A stretch of 64,000 nt of DNA from Crenothrix sp. D3 (GTDB taxonomy: Bacteria; Pseudomonadota; Gammaproteobacteria; Methylococcales; Methylomonadaceae), in the NCBI GenBank assembly GCA_002134785.1, contig MBQZ01000029.1:124001-188000 (forward strand). Reading direction: 5' to 3'. The first letter of the stretch is position 1, and each line of letters opens with the position of its first letter. Positions 55,472-63,322 of this stretch are shown piece by piece. The notes under the pieces were generated by a model. That model worked only from the letters and a program-made list of their open reading frames with translations, had not been told where the DNA came from and searched no databases. The translations under genes were made by a program, and so were the position numbers.

Positions 55472-55765
55472 TTAACCACCAATCAACACCGTCGGCATTC
55501 CAATAACAATTGTACCGCCATGCGCCATCATATCGCCCATTCTGGCGGCGGGTAGTTTGCTAATTAACACCGTCATTGATCCTTTGGCAATGACATCAGG
55601 TGGTCCTACACACACTGCCATGTCGGTGACACGGGCAGCGGGTAAGCAGCCAATCAATACCGTAATTGCACACGGGGGCAGTATCGGACCACCAACGTGA
55701 GGTACAGGCCCAGTAAACATTGGGCAGACGTGCATATCTAATAGTCTTGCGGCGGGTTGTCCCAT
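55472..55765 (-). CDS. PAAR-domain protein, T6SS spike tip
   Basis: Zn-binding cone that caps VgrG. The 97-residue protein consists only of the PAAR fold: GQPAARLLDMHVCPM, LPAARVTDMAVCVGPPDVI, SMTVLISKLPAARMGDMM and AHGGTIVIG, with His and Cys ligands. No effector extension, so cargo must be a separate protein. It follows the adaptor gene by 25 bp. Confidence 0.92.
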   Translation of the reverse strand: MGQPAARLLDMHVCPMFTGPVPHVGGPILPPCAITVLIGCLPAARVTDMAVCVGPPDVIAKGSMTVLISKLPAARMGDMMAHGGTIVIGMPTVLIGG

Positions 55766-55790
55766 GATGTTTCCTCCTTACTGTGAAGGG

Positions 55791-56387
55791 TTAAGGCGTG
55801 CTTTGTTGAACAGTACGACCATCGCCACCACTGGCGATATTGATACCTTGTTGCAAAAAAAGCTGGTATTTGTCACTTACTTTGTTCGCTTCGCCCTGAG
55901 TGGCAGCCAGCATAACTGCGCCTGTTACCGCTTTAGCATAGAGCTTTTTATCGGGTGGAATAACAGCTTCGGGTACGGGTGATATATCGTCACCACTCCA
56001 AAATGCGGCAATCGCAGCCCAACTGGCAGAGTTTTTATAGGCGGTGGCATCCGCTGCGGGCAGGGTTAATTTTCGATTGTCTTCCGTTGGCTTATAGACC
56101 CACGCTTCGGCAAGTTCGATGGCTTTGATTTCATTAGCAGGGGTTTTATCAGTCAATCCATTGCGAGCGCATAAACACGCCCACCATGTTGCTTCACGGT
56201 TAGGTAAGGCATAAGCTAAAAAACGCACGGCATCGGGGTACAATTTAAGTGCTATCAGTTGATGCAGATAATCCGCCGTTGTGGGGTTGTCTTGCAATAA
56301 TGTGATAGCTTGTTCGTCAAGCTCTAAGTCCTGACAAATGGCTAGTGCGTGGGTTGGTTTTATTTTGGTAAACGTTATTTCAGTCAT
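55791..56387 (-). CDS. DUF6931-type T6SS-associated protein, possible adaptor
   Basis: The 198-residue protein reads as DUF6931: PDAVRFLAYALPNREATWWA with CLCAR following, KAIELAEAWVYKPTEDNRKL, SASWAAIAAFWSGDDISPVP, and YAKAVTGAVMLAATQ. Members of this group occur between vgrG and PAAR genes; no mechanism is established. Position suggests a loading factor linking VgrG/PAAR to the downstream effector. It is 13 bp from vgrG. Confidence 0.65.
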   Translation of the reverse strand: MTEITFTKIKPTHALAICQDLELDEQAITLLQDNPTTADYLHQLIALKLYPDAVRFLAYALPNREATWWACLCARNGLTDKTPANEIKAIELAEAWVYKPTEDNRKLTLPAADATAYKNSASWAAIAAFWSGDDISPVPEAVIPPDKKLYAKAVTGAVMLAATQGEANKVSDKYQLFLQQGINIASGGDGRTVQQSTP

Positions 56388-56400
56388 TATAAAGTCTCCA

Positions 56401-58440
56401 TTAGTTAATCATGGTAACGCCGCCTTTCAGCGTCAATACACCATCGCCTTTCACCGTCGTCAGTGGGCTTTTGGCCTCTAACATTGCCGATCCTTCTACA
56501 TTTACCATAATGCCTTTGATGGTAATGCCTGATTGCTCGATTTTGATACTGTTGGCACCGACTTTTAATTCGATAGAAACCATCGCTGTGACCGTGGCTT
56601 TGCCCGCATTAACGTCGAGCGTGTAATTACCCAAACTGACCTTAGTTGCACAATTACCTGTTTTAACATTTAACGTATCATTACCCGTATTGACATTGTT
56701 CACCCGATTACCTGTTTTAACATTCAAAGTGTTATTACCCGTATCGACATTGGTTTCACGATTACCTTTTTCGACCGTTAGCGTGTCATGCCCCATTTTT
56801 AAAGTCGTGGTACGGTTGTTGTAAATTTCTGTGGTTTGATTGCCTGCATCTTTTTTGACTAGCCCAATTTTTCGGGTCTCATTGTTTTCAATCACGCAAT
56901 TAAAATCTTTTTCGGCATGAACATAAACTTCTTCTGAACCCTTTTTATCTTCAAAACGCAGTTCATTAAAATTATCCGCAGTGCCTTCTTTAGAGCTGCG
57001 ACTTTTTAAACCGCTTTGGGTTTGATTGGCAGGTAAGGCGTAGGGCGGCATTTGATTGGCGTTGTAAACACTGCCTGTTATCAGTGGTCTATCGGGATTG
57101 CCTTCTAAAAAACTCACCACCACTTCTTGACCCATACGCGGCAACGAGACCCAACCCCATTGTTTACCTGCGATAGGCGTGGCAACGCGTATCCAACACG
57201 AGCTGGTTTCATTCTTTTTGCCATTTCTTTCCCAGTGAAACTGCACTTTGATACGCCCGTATTTATCTGTCCAAATTTCTTCGCCGCTTTTACCCACAAC
57301 GGTGGCGGTTTGCGGCCCTTGAACAAACGGCACGGGGCTTAAGCGTTGGGGACGAAATTGCTGGGTGGAGCGAATGGCCTTAAAACTGCATTCATATTGC
57401 GTTTCTCCCGTTGTGTTTGATCGATATTGGTTAGATACGATAAGAAAATTGGCAGCAATGACAATATGTTTGGTGTTTTCAGGGGCAATGTAATGATCTT
57501 TTAACGTAAATAACATTCCCGTAGTCAAGCCCATTGCATTACCTCTGCCCTGCATCACTTCATAATGGGTTTGTAATTCATTGAGTCGGATATTAGAGTA
57601 GGTCTCGCCAACGGCGGATTCAAAGTAATTACCAGGATAATCATATTGCTCACCTTCAGCATGACTATGCTGTTTTTTCTCGGTGAATTTAGTGACTAGA
57701 TTACTATTAGGTTTTTCAAAATCGTAATCGTTTAATACATAAGTGCCAGATTGGACTTGGTGAGCAGTCTGCCACTCAAAAATATGATCTTGTTTTCGCC
57801 GTGCTATATTTTCAGGTGGAAAATAAGGGATGGTTGCATAGTCTGCTATGGTTTGATAGGCATTGACAGAATCCGCAATGACCAGTGTATGCTTGGTTTT
57901 TTCGTGTTCAAAAAAATAGAAAATACCCTCTTCTTCCATTAAACGACTGACAAAATTAAAATCCGTTTCGCGGTATTGAACACAGTAGGTTCGGGGCTTA
58001 TAGCTGCTGGTTAGTTCTAGTTTAAAGTCACTAAAGCCATTGTCGCTGAAGACTTTTTTGATGATGTCAGGAACAGATTTTTCCTGAAAAATGCGGCAGT
58101 TACTGGTGCGCGTTAAAAACCATAACCACGGACGCAACACGGCACGGAACAAAAAACCATCGTCTGTCACACCGTGATGTCTAAATTGAGTCACTAGCCC
58201 ATGAAAATAGCGTATGCCGCCAGAGGGTAAGTCAAAGGCAATCGACATTGCTTGTCCAAGCACTTTATTGGTCGGAAAACCTGCGGTTACCATTGCCCTG
58301 TTGCTGTTGTCTATCAGTAGGTCTAGCTCATATTCAAACAGCCTACTCATTTCCTCACCGCCACTCATGCGGCTAAATAGCAGTATGTCTTTACCTAAAG
58401 GGGTCGTAACTTGAGCGAAACGATTATCTTGTGATGGCAT
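56401..58440 (-). CDS. vgrG: Type VI secretion spike protein VgrG
   Basis: A 679-residue VgrG (TssI). The gp27-like base (about 1-370) has LFSRMSGGEEMSRLFEYELD, YCVQYRETDFNFVSRLMEEE and GIFYFFEHE. The gp5 OB-fold (about 390-470) has DKYGRIKVQFHWERNG, SCWIRVATPIAGKQWGWVSL and PRMGQEVVVSFLEGNPDRP. The C-terminal beta-helix is a run of roughly 11-residue units (GNRETNVDTGN, GNDTLNVKTGN), visible as tandem repeats in the DNA at 56640-56760, and ends in LTLKGGVTMIN without an effector domain. No tss structural genes are in the window, so this is an orphan cluster. Confidence 0.95.
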   Translation of the reverse strand: MPSQDNRFAQVTTPLGKDILLFSRMSGGEEMSRLFEYELDLLIDNSNRAMVTAGFPTNKVLGQAMSIAFDLPSGGIRYFHGLVTQFRHHGVTDDGFLFRAVLRPWLWFLTRTSNCRIFQEKSVPDIIKKVFSDNGFSDFKLELTSSYKPRTYCVQYRETDFNFVSRLMEEEGIFYFFEHEKTKHTLVIADSVNAYQTIADYATIPYFPPENIARRKQDHIFEWQTAHQVQSGTYVLNDYDFEKPNSNLVTKFTEKKQHSHAEGEQYDYPGNYFESAVGETYSNIRLNELQTHYEVMQGRGNAMGLTTGMLFTLKDHYIAPENTKHIVIAANFLIVSNQYRSNTTGETQYECSFKAIRSTQQFRPQRLSPVPFVQGPQTATVVGKSGEEIWTDKYGRIKVQFHWERNGKKNETSSCWIRVATPIAGKQWGWVSLPRMGQEVVVSFLEGNPDRPLITGSVYNANQMPPYALPANQTQSGLKSRSSKEGTADNFNELRFEDKKGSEEVYVHAEKDFNCVIENNETRKIGLVKKDAGNQTTEIYNNRTTTLKMGHDTLTVEKGNRETNVDTGNNTLNVKTGNRVNNVNTGNDTLNVKTGNCATKVSLGNYTLDVNAGKATVTAMVSIELKVGANSIKIEQSGITIKGIMVNVEGSAMLEAKSPLTTVKGDGVLTLKGGVTMIN

Positions 58441-58617
58441 GACTTAAGGACTCCTGATAAAAAATGAATAAGCTGGGCGTATAAATTGAACTATCAACGC
58501 GGTCATGATACTACTTTTTTTCATATCATAACTACCCCATTCATCATCAATTAACTCCACTTGCGGGTTGAATTAAATCTACATTCCGAGTAACTTGAAA
58601 TTGAGACGCTATTTCAT

Positions 58618-58645
58618 TTGAGGGTAGGGGGGAATTATGTATAAT
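58618..58645 (+). promoter_or_regulatory. Promoter for the OmpA-like gene and kinase locus
   Basis: TTGAGG and a perfect TATAAT are 16 bp apart, 145 bp upstream of the OmpA-like ATG. The 350-bp gap between divergent vgrG and this gene shows no ORF. Confidence 0.5.
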
Positions 58646-58790
58646 CCGTTCTTGAGTACGCGTTTATCATGCTATTCGCCTGACAGATTTGTGGCGTGTT
58701 AATTTTGAATTGATAACGCAGTTCACGGTCTGGTAGCTCATTTAGTCAACTGGCTAAGCGTTCTTTATTTTAATATCTTTGGGGAATCTT

Positions 58791-59414
58791 ATGAAAATAC
58801 AACACTTGTTATTTTGTCTATTTGGCGTGATGGTACTGAGTGAAGTCGCTTATGCTGACGTTGATGTGGGCAAACAAATTCCATCAGTCAATCAAGTGAT
58901 TGATGCACTGAGTCCTGCGGCTAATCCAGATACGCCACAACCAGACGGGGATGAGGTGAAAACTGGCAAAACGCGCTCTATTGATATGAGTAAACTCAAG
59001 GCAACGCCTGCGACAACTAAAAAACCCAAGTCTAAAAAACAGCCATTATCAACGCCGAACTCTACAGAAACGACCGCTGCCTTATCTATGGAAATTATTT
59101 TTGGTTATAATTCAGCAGATCTAACTGATGCAGCAAAGGCGCAACTCAAACCTGTTGGTGAAGCACTGGCTTCTGGAAAATTAGCCAATTTAAGTTTTGT
59201 TGTTGAAGGTCATACCGATGCGGTGGGTGGTCAAGCCTATAACAAGACATTATCAGAAGAACGTGCGGCCTCAGTAAAACAGTTTTTAGTAAATGGCTTT
59301 AATCTTGACCCTACGCATATTCAGATTATTGGTAAAGGCAAAAGTGATTTACTTGATCCTAACAATCCAGCCAGCGAAAAAAATCGCCGAGTACGCATTA
59401 TTGCTAGAAAATAA
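58791..59414 (+). CDS. OmpA-like peptidoglycan-binding protein
   Basis: Start at 58791 (MKIQHLLFCLFG) with GGGGA upstream; the ORF-track version begins at a TTG. The 207-residue product has a signal peptide ending VAYADVD, a Lys/Pro/Thr-rich linker (about 55-95) and an OmpA C-terminal domain (about 100-205): IIFGYNSADLTDAAKAQLKP, VVEGHTDAVGGQAYNKTLSE, ERAASVKQFL and NRRVRIIARK. It anchors to peptidoglycan. T6SS loci often carry such a domain (TagL/TssL type), but a soluble periplasmic form is also common elsewhere. Confidence 0.88.
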   Translation: MKIQHLLFCLFGVMVLSEVAYADVDVGKQIPSVNQVIDALSPAANPDTPQPDGDEVKTGKTRSIDMSKLKATPATTKKPKSKKQPLSTPNSTETTAALSMEIIFGYNSADLTDAAKAQLKPVGEALASGKLANLSFVVEGHTDAVGGQAYNKTLSEERAASVKQFLVNGFNLDPTHIQIIGKGKSDLLDPNNPASEKNRRVRIIARK

Positions 59415-59516
59415 AGATGTTATCTTGGTAATATAAATCGTTCGTTGTACTAGATGGATAATAATGTTTTACAACGTTAATTTTTATACTTCACCTTAAA
59501 GTGGTTTGGATCTTTC

Positions 59517-61370
59517 ATGCTAGAAAAATCGTACACTAATTCAAATGATACCGATGATGTCACGCGTGTTAAATCGGCAGATACCCACGGTGAATTTTCG
59601 CTCAATGCCCAGCCGTCTGCCGTGCAAACGACGAATGAAGAGGCGACTCGTATCATGAGTCATATAGACACGGGTATAACTAATTCAAATAGCACTGATG
59701 TCACGCTTGTTAAATCGGTAGATACTCTCGGTGAATTTTCGCCCAATTCCCAGCCGTCTGCCCCGCAAACGACGAATGAAGAGGCGACTCGTATCATAAG
59801 CGATACAGATACCAGAGCTACAGGTACAAGTACAGCTACAGCTACAGCTACAGATAGCCAATTGTACATAGGCAGCGTGGTAAAAAACACCTATGAACTG
59901 GTGCAGGTACTAGGTGAAGGCGGCATGGGTACGGTTTTTAAAGCACTGAATAAAGATTGGGCAGAAGTCGGAGCTAGAGACCCTTATGTAGCTCTTAAGG
60001 TGCTAAAATCAGAATTGTCAGATAATAAAGACTTGGTTATGGGCTTATTCAGAGAATTTGACCGTACTAAAATGCTTTCCAACTGCCCGAATAATATTAA
60101 GGTTCACGACTTTGGGCGAGATGGTATTAATGTTTTCATGACTATGGAGTACCTTACTGGGCAAACGTTAAGTGAATATCTTAACCGTCAACCAATGACG
60201 TTGACTCAAGCGTGGTTCATTATTGAAGGCGTTGGCAACGCCCTCGCTTTTGCGCATGAACACAATATTGTTCACCGTGACATTAAACCTGGAAATATTT
60301 TCATTACCAAGGAAGGTCTCGTGAAAGTGTTAGATTTTGGTATCGCTTCTAAGATAAATGAAAACGAAGACGATAGAACCAAATTTAATGGTGATGATCT
60401 GGGTGCATTTACACTAGCCTATGCGTCTCCCGATACTCGACTGGGAGACCCTCCCGATTGTCGTGATGATATTTATTCATTCGCCTGTGTTATCTACGAA
60501 ATACTAGCGGGCAAAAAGTTTTTTGATCCAAAAAGAAGAAGCAAAAAAGCTGAACCCATTCACGGAGTAAACAGTAAACAAATGGAGGCGTTAAACAAAG
60601 CCTTAGCGTTTGAACGAGACCTGCGTACCCCTAGTATTCGTGAGTTACTGGATAAATTACGCCCTGTTAAAATACCTTGGGTAAAATACGGTAGCATTGG
60701 TAGTGGCGTAGTGACTGTTGCAGGAATAGTATTATGGTGGTCATTATCTTCAACTGATGTTAAACAGCCGCTAATACAAACACCTGTTATACCAACACCC
60801 GAAGTTAAACAAGTGCCTGTTGTATCCGTACCCGTACCCGAAATCAAACAAGTACCTGAGCAAACACCTGTTGTACCCATACCCGAAATCAAACAAGTAC
60901 CCGTGCAAACGCCTGTTGTGCCAACACCTGAAGTCAAACAAGTACCCGAACAACTACCTGTTGTAATTGAGCCTAGCAACAGTGCGACCAGTAGCAATGG
61001 CATCGTCCACCTAGAAACATCAAAGCCTGAGTATAAAAATGGTGAATATTTTCACTTAAGTTTTACGCTGGCAGAGCCTAGCTATGTTAGAGTCATTGAC
61101 CGTGATGCAATAGGTGAAGTCACAACGTTACGCCCTAATCCTAGTCAGGTAGATAAATTACTCCCTGCCGATAAAGAACATATTTTTCCGCCAAAAGACA
61201 TTAACGTTCCCGTGCAAGGTAGTTCGGGTAACAGCACGGTAACTATCGTAGCAAGTACACGACCTTTCCCAAAAGAGATTAAATTACTTAACGCCGATGG
61301 CAGTGTGTCTGAACAAGTGAAAAGTGGCGTGTATTCATGGACACAAGTCCACTATACGTTGCAGGATTAA
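59517..61370 (+). CDS. Membrane Ser/Thr kinase with DUF4384-like periplasmic domain
   Basis: A 617-residue kinase. Residues 6-100 are a duplicated segment of about 50 residues (SADTHGEF...QTTNEEATRI and SVDTLGEF...QTTNEEATRI), rich in Thr, then a short ATATAT run. Kinase core: LGEGGMGTV (about 132-140), Lys161 in VALKVL, HRDIKPGN (253-260), DFG (273-275); the APE motif reads ASPD. One helix at about 391-410 (YGSIGSGVVTVAGIVLWWSL), a Pro-rich repeat of EVKQVPV/EIKQVPE units, and a DUF4384-like beta domain (about 500-612, LETSKPEYKNGEYFHLSF). Could regulate a T6SS (PpkA-like) or the following envelope genes. Confidence 0.85.
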   Translation: MLEKSYTNSNDTDDVTRVKSADTHGEFSLNAQPSAVQTTNEEATRIMSHIDTGITNSNSTDVTLVKSVDTLGEFSPNSQPSAPQTTNEEATRIISDTDTRATGTSTATATATDSQLYIGSVVKNTYELVQVLGEGGMGTVFKALNKDWAEVGARDPYVALKVLKSELSDNKDLVMGLFREFDRTKMLSNCPNNIKVHDFGRDGINVFMTMEYLTGQTLSEYLNRQPMTLTQAWFIIEGVGNALAFAHEHNIVHRDIKPGNIFITKEGLVKVLDFGIASKINENEDDRTKFNGDDLGAFTLAYASPDTRLGDPPDCRDDIYSFACVIYEILAGKKFFDPKRRSKKAEPIHGVNSKQMEALNKALAFERDLRTPSIRELLDKLRPVKIPWVKYGSIGSGVVTVAGIVLWWSLSSTDVKQPLIQTPVIPTPEVKQVPVVSVPVPEIKQVPEQTPVVPIPEIKQVPVQTPVVPTPEVKQVPEQLPVVIEPSNSATSSNGIVHLETSKPEYKNGEYFHLSFTLAEPSYVRVIDRDAIGEVTTLRPNPSQVDKLLPADKEHIFPPKDINVPVQGSSGNSTVTIVASTRPFPKEIKLLNADGSVSEQVKSGVYSWTQVHYTLQD

Positions 61371-61403
61371 TTCACCCTAACTCCCTAAAGAAAAGGAAGA
61401 TAT

Positions 61404-61442
<39 letters not shown>

Positions 61443-61453
61443 TAGGAATTATT

Positions 61454-62620
61454 ATGAATAAGTTATTAAAATCAGTATTAATCTCAAGCTCTATTTTTGC
61501 TAGTTATTCTGCTCAAGCAGCAACATGTACCCAAGATATAATTGCAGCGGATATAGCAGCATCAACTGGTTCAACAAATGCGACCATTTGCGGTCAACAA
61601 GTGTCTTGGGCAGCGGCACTCAATAATCAAGAACTTGTCGATATTTTTTCGGCAATCGGTTCTCCTGGCGATACCGTTCTACCTGGAGTGCCTGGCGATT
61701 ATCAAATAATAGTGAATGGTCAAGTCTTTTTTGCGGGAACTACGCTTACGCAAGCCGATAAAACCGCCTTTTTATTAGCCATAGGTTACATTGAGCAAAG
61801 TGCCGCTTTAGCAAGCACATCCTTAGCGAGTACATCGGCTAGTTCAAAAGTGAGCGATACCATTTTCAATACTATCATCAATCCTGCAATACAAACACGA
61901 ACGCAGCAACAACAAAGCAAAACATTGCAAAAACTCATTGTCTCAGTTGCCGATTTGAAATATGAACGCGCTCAATTTACTGATACGAATGACAAAGGTA
62001 ATATTGGCGGATTTACTGCAAGTGCCAGTTACGATATAAATGAAAAATTTTCATTTGGTGCAGTGATTCCTTATGATTACCTAAGCTTTAATACCTTTCA
62101 AGCGCATCGTACGGGTGTAATCATCTATGCTAAAAATACCTTGAAATTGCCTAGTAGCTTTGAACTGAGTACAGCTATCAATGGTAACGCGATGTACACA
62201 GCAAGCCAAGATAGAGTGACTAACAGAGTCACTCAGTTAGGTACATTTGGTGGGGGTTTTAGTACCCGTTTAAAGTTCGACAACAATAACAGTAATTTTG
62301 TCCCCTCAGTCGCATTTTCGTACCAATACAATCAAGATAGCACAAACATTCAAGATAATTATCAACACTTAATTAAATTAGGTCCTTCTTTAGGTTACAG
62401 GGTTCTCGACAATGCAACGATTCAAGTTGCTGGAAGTTGGACTAAAGATATAAGCCAATATAAACAACTACAGAATGGTAATGATTTCTATGATGTAGGT
62501 GTCGAAGGCACTTGGCTTATTTCTGATGAATGGCAACTCAGAAGTGGATACAAGAAAGTCTTAGGACTCACGAATTTTGAATCTGATAGTTTTTATCTGG
62601 GATCTTCTCTTAAATTCTAG
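61454..62620 (+). CDS. Outer-membrane beta-barrel protein, autotransporter-like
   Basis: The 388-residue protein has a signal peptide (MNKLLKSVLISSSIFASYSAQA), a surface or passenger part (about 23-155, with Ala/Ser/Thr-rich LASTSLASTSASS), then about 230 residues of beta strands (FTASASYDINEKFSFGAVIP, FDNNNSNFVPSVAFSY, GSSLKF) ending in Phe. Strand count fits a 12-strand barrel. The family is not identified. AAAT repeats lie directly ahead of the ribosome binding site, suggesting phase variation; a terminator follows. Confidence 0.75.
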   Translation: MNKLLKSVLISSSIFASYSAQAATCTQDIIAADIAASTGSTNATICGQQVSWAAALNNQELVDIFSAIGSPGDTVLPGVPGDYQIIVNGQVFFAGTTLTQADKTAFLLAIGYIEQSAALASTSLASTSASSKVSDTIFNTIINPAIQTRTQQQQSKTLQKLIVSVADLKYERAQFTDTNDKGNIGGFTASASYDINEKFSFGAVIPYDYLSFNTFQAHRTGVIIYAKNTLKLPSSFELSTAINGNAMYTASQDRVTNRVTQLGTFGGGFSTRLKFDNNNSNFVPSVAFSYQYNQDSTNIQDNYQHLIKLGPSLGYRVLDNATIQVAGSWTKDISQYKQLQNGNDFYDVGVEGTWLISDEWQLRSGYKKVLGLTNFESDSFYLGSSLKF

Positions 62621-62638
62621 TTAAGTGGTAAATTAATA

Positions 62639-62667
62639 AATCACCACCTTAAATTAAGGTGGTGATT
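62639..62667 (+). terminator. Terminator after the barrel gene
   Basis: AATCACCACCTTAA and TTAAGGTGGTGATT form a perfect stem. No long T-tract follows, so read-through into the next gene is possible. Confidence 0.6.
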
Positions 62668-62707
62668 CAATAACGATGATTTAAACGCCAAAGTAGAGGA
62701 TAAAAAA

Positions 62708-63322
62708 GTGAGCAAAAAAATTTTAAAATCTCTTTTTATCATACAGTTATTATGTGCAAATATCTGTTATGCCAATGATATGGTGGCGGTACTAGGTTAT
62801 CAAAACGCCACTAATGATGAATTATGGCAACAACAAAAAATCGGTTTTGGTATTAAAAGTTTATTACAACAAGCATTATTAGATAAAAATTTCTCATTAT
62901 TAGATGAAAAAATAGTGTTAGGTATGGATAACCAAAAACTGACAGAGGAGCAGTTAAAGAATAATTGGACGTATAACGAAAATCAAACTACTCCAGAAAG
63001 CTTAAATGCGTTAGCTAAAAAACACAATTTAAACCATATTTTTTGGGTGAAAATTACTGAGTTTGATGAAGGAAAAAATAGCCTTTCTTTAGGTCCTTTT
63101 CATAGAAAAGAATTTAATAAAACTTTAACCCTAGAAGTTTGTCGTTATTCGTTATTATCTAATAATACTGAATGTCGAGAAGGAGAAGCCACAGAGTCAC
63201 GAATACTAACAAGTACAGGTTATGAAGCCAGTGATAAAGTCAGTTTTAAAGACACGGGGGCAGGACAAATGAGTCAGGATGCGATTAATCAAGCTTTAAC
63301 GGAGTTATTACATCATGAATAA
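62708..63322 (+). CDS. Periplasmic CsgG-like protein, hypothetical
   Basis: A 204-residue protein with a GTG start in the ORF track context and a signal peptide (KSLFIIQLLCANICYAND). MVAVLGYQNATNDELWQQQK, IKSLLQQALLDKNFSLLDEK and a following helix-strand pattern (NLNHIFWVKITEFDEG) recall the N-terminal fold of CsgG/LpoB-type envelope proteins, where an N-terminal strand-helix reports a gene product that assembles at the outer membrane. The match is by pattern only. Its stop overlaps the next start by 8 bp. Confidence 0.5.
   Translation: MSKKILKSLFIIQLLCANICYANDMVAVLGYQNATNDELWQQQKIGFGIKSLLQQALLDKNFSLLDEKIVLGMDNQKLTEEQLKNNWTYNENQTTPESLNALAKKHNLNHIFWVKITEFDEGKNSLSLGPFHRKEFNKTLTLEVCRYSLLSNNTECREGEATESRILTSTGYEASDKVSFKDTGAGQMSQDAINQALTELLHHE

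Noticed and set aside
56640-56760. Tandem repeats inside vgrG considered as CRISPR-like or mobile repeats
   Set aside because: They encode beta-helix units of VgrG in frame, without spacer-type variation.
58725-58775. Possible tRNA-like stretch GGTCTGGTAGCTCATTTAG
   Set aside because: No acceptor stem, anticodon arm or TTCGA loop could be paired around it.
60560-61003. 147-residue minus-strand ORF with Gly/Thr/Cys repeats
   Set aside because: Antisense of the Pro-rich repeat of the DUF4384 kinase; repeats are imposed by the sense strand.
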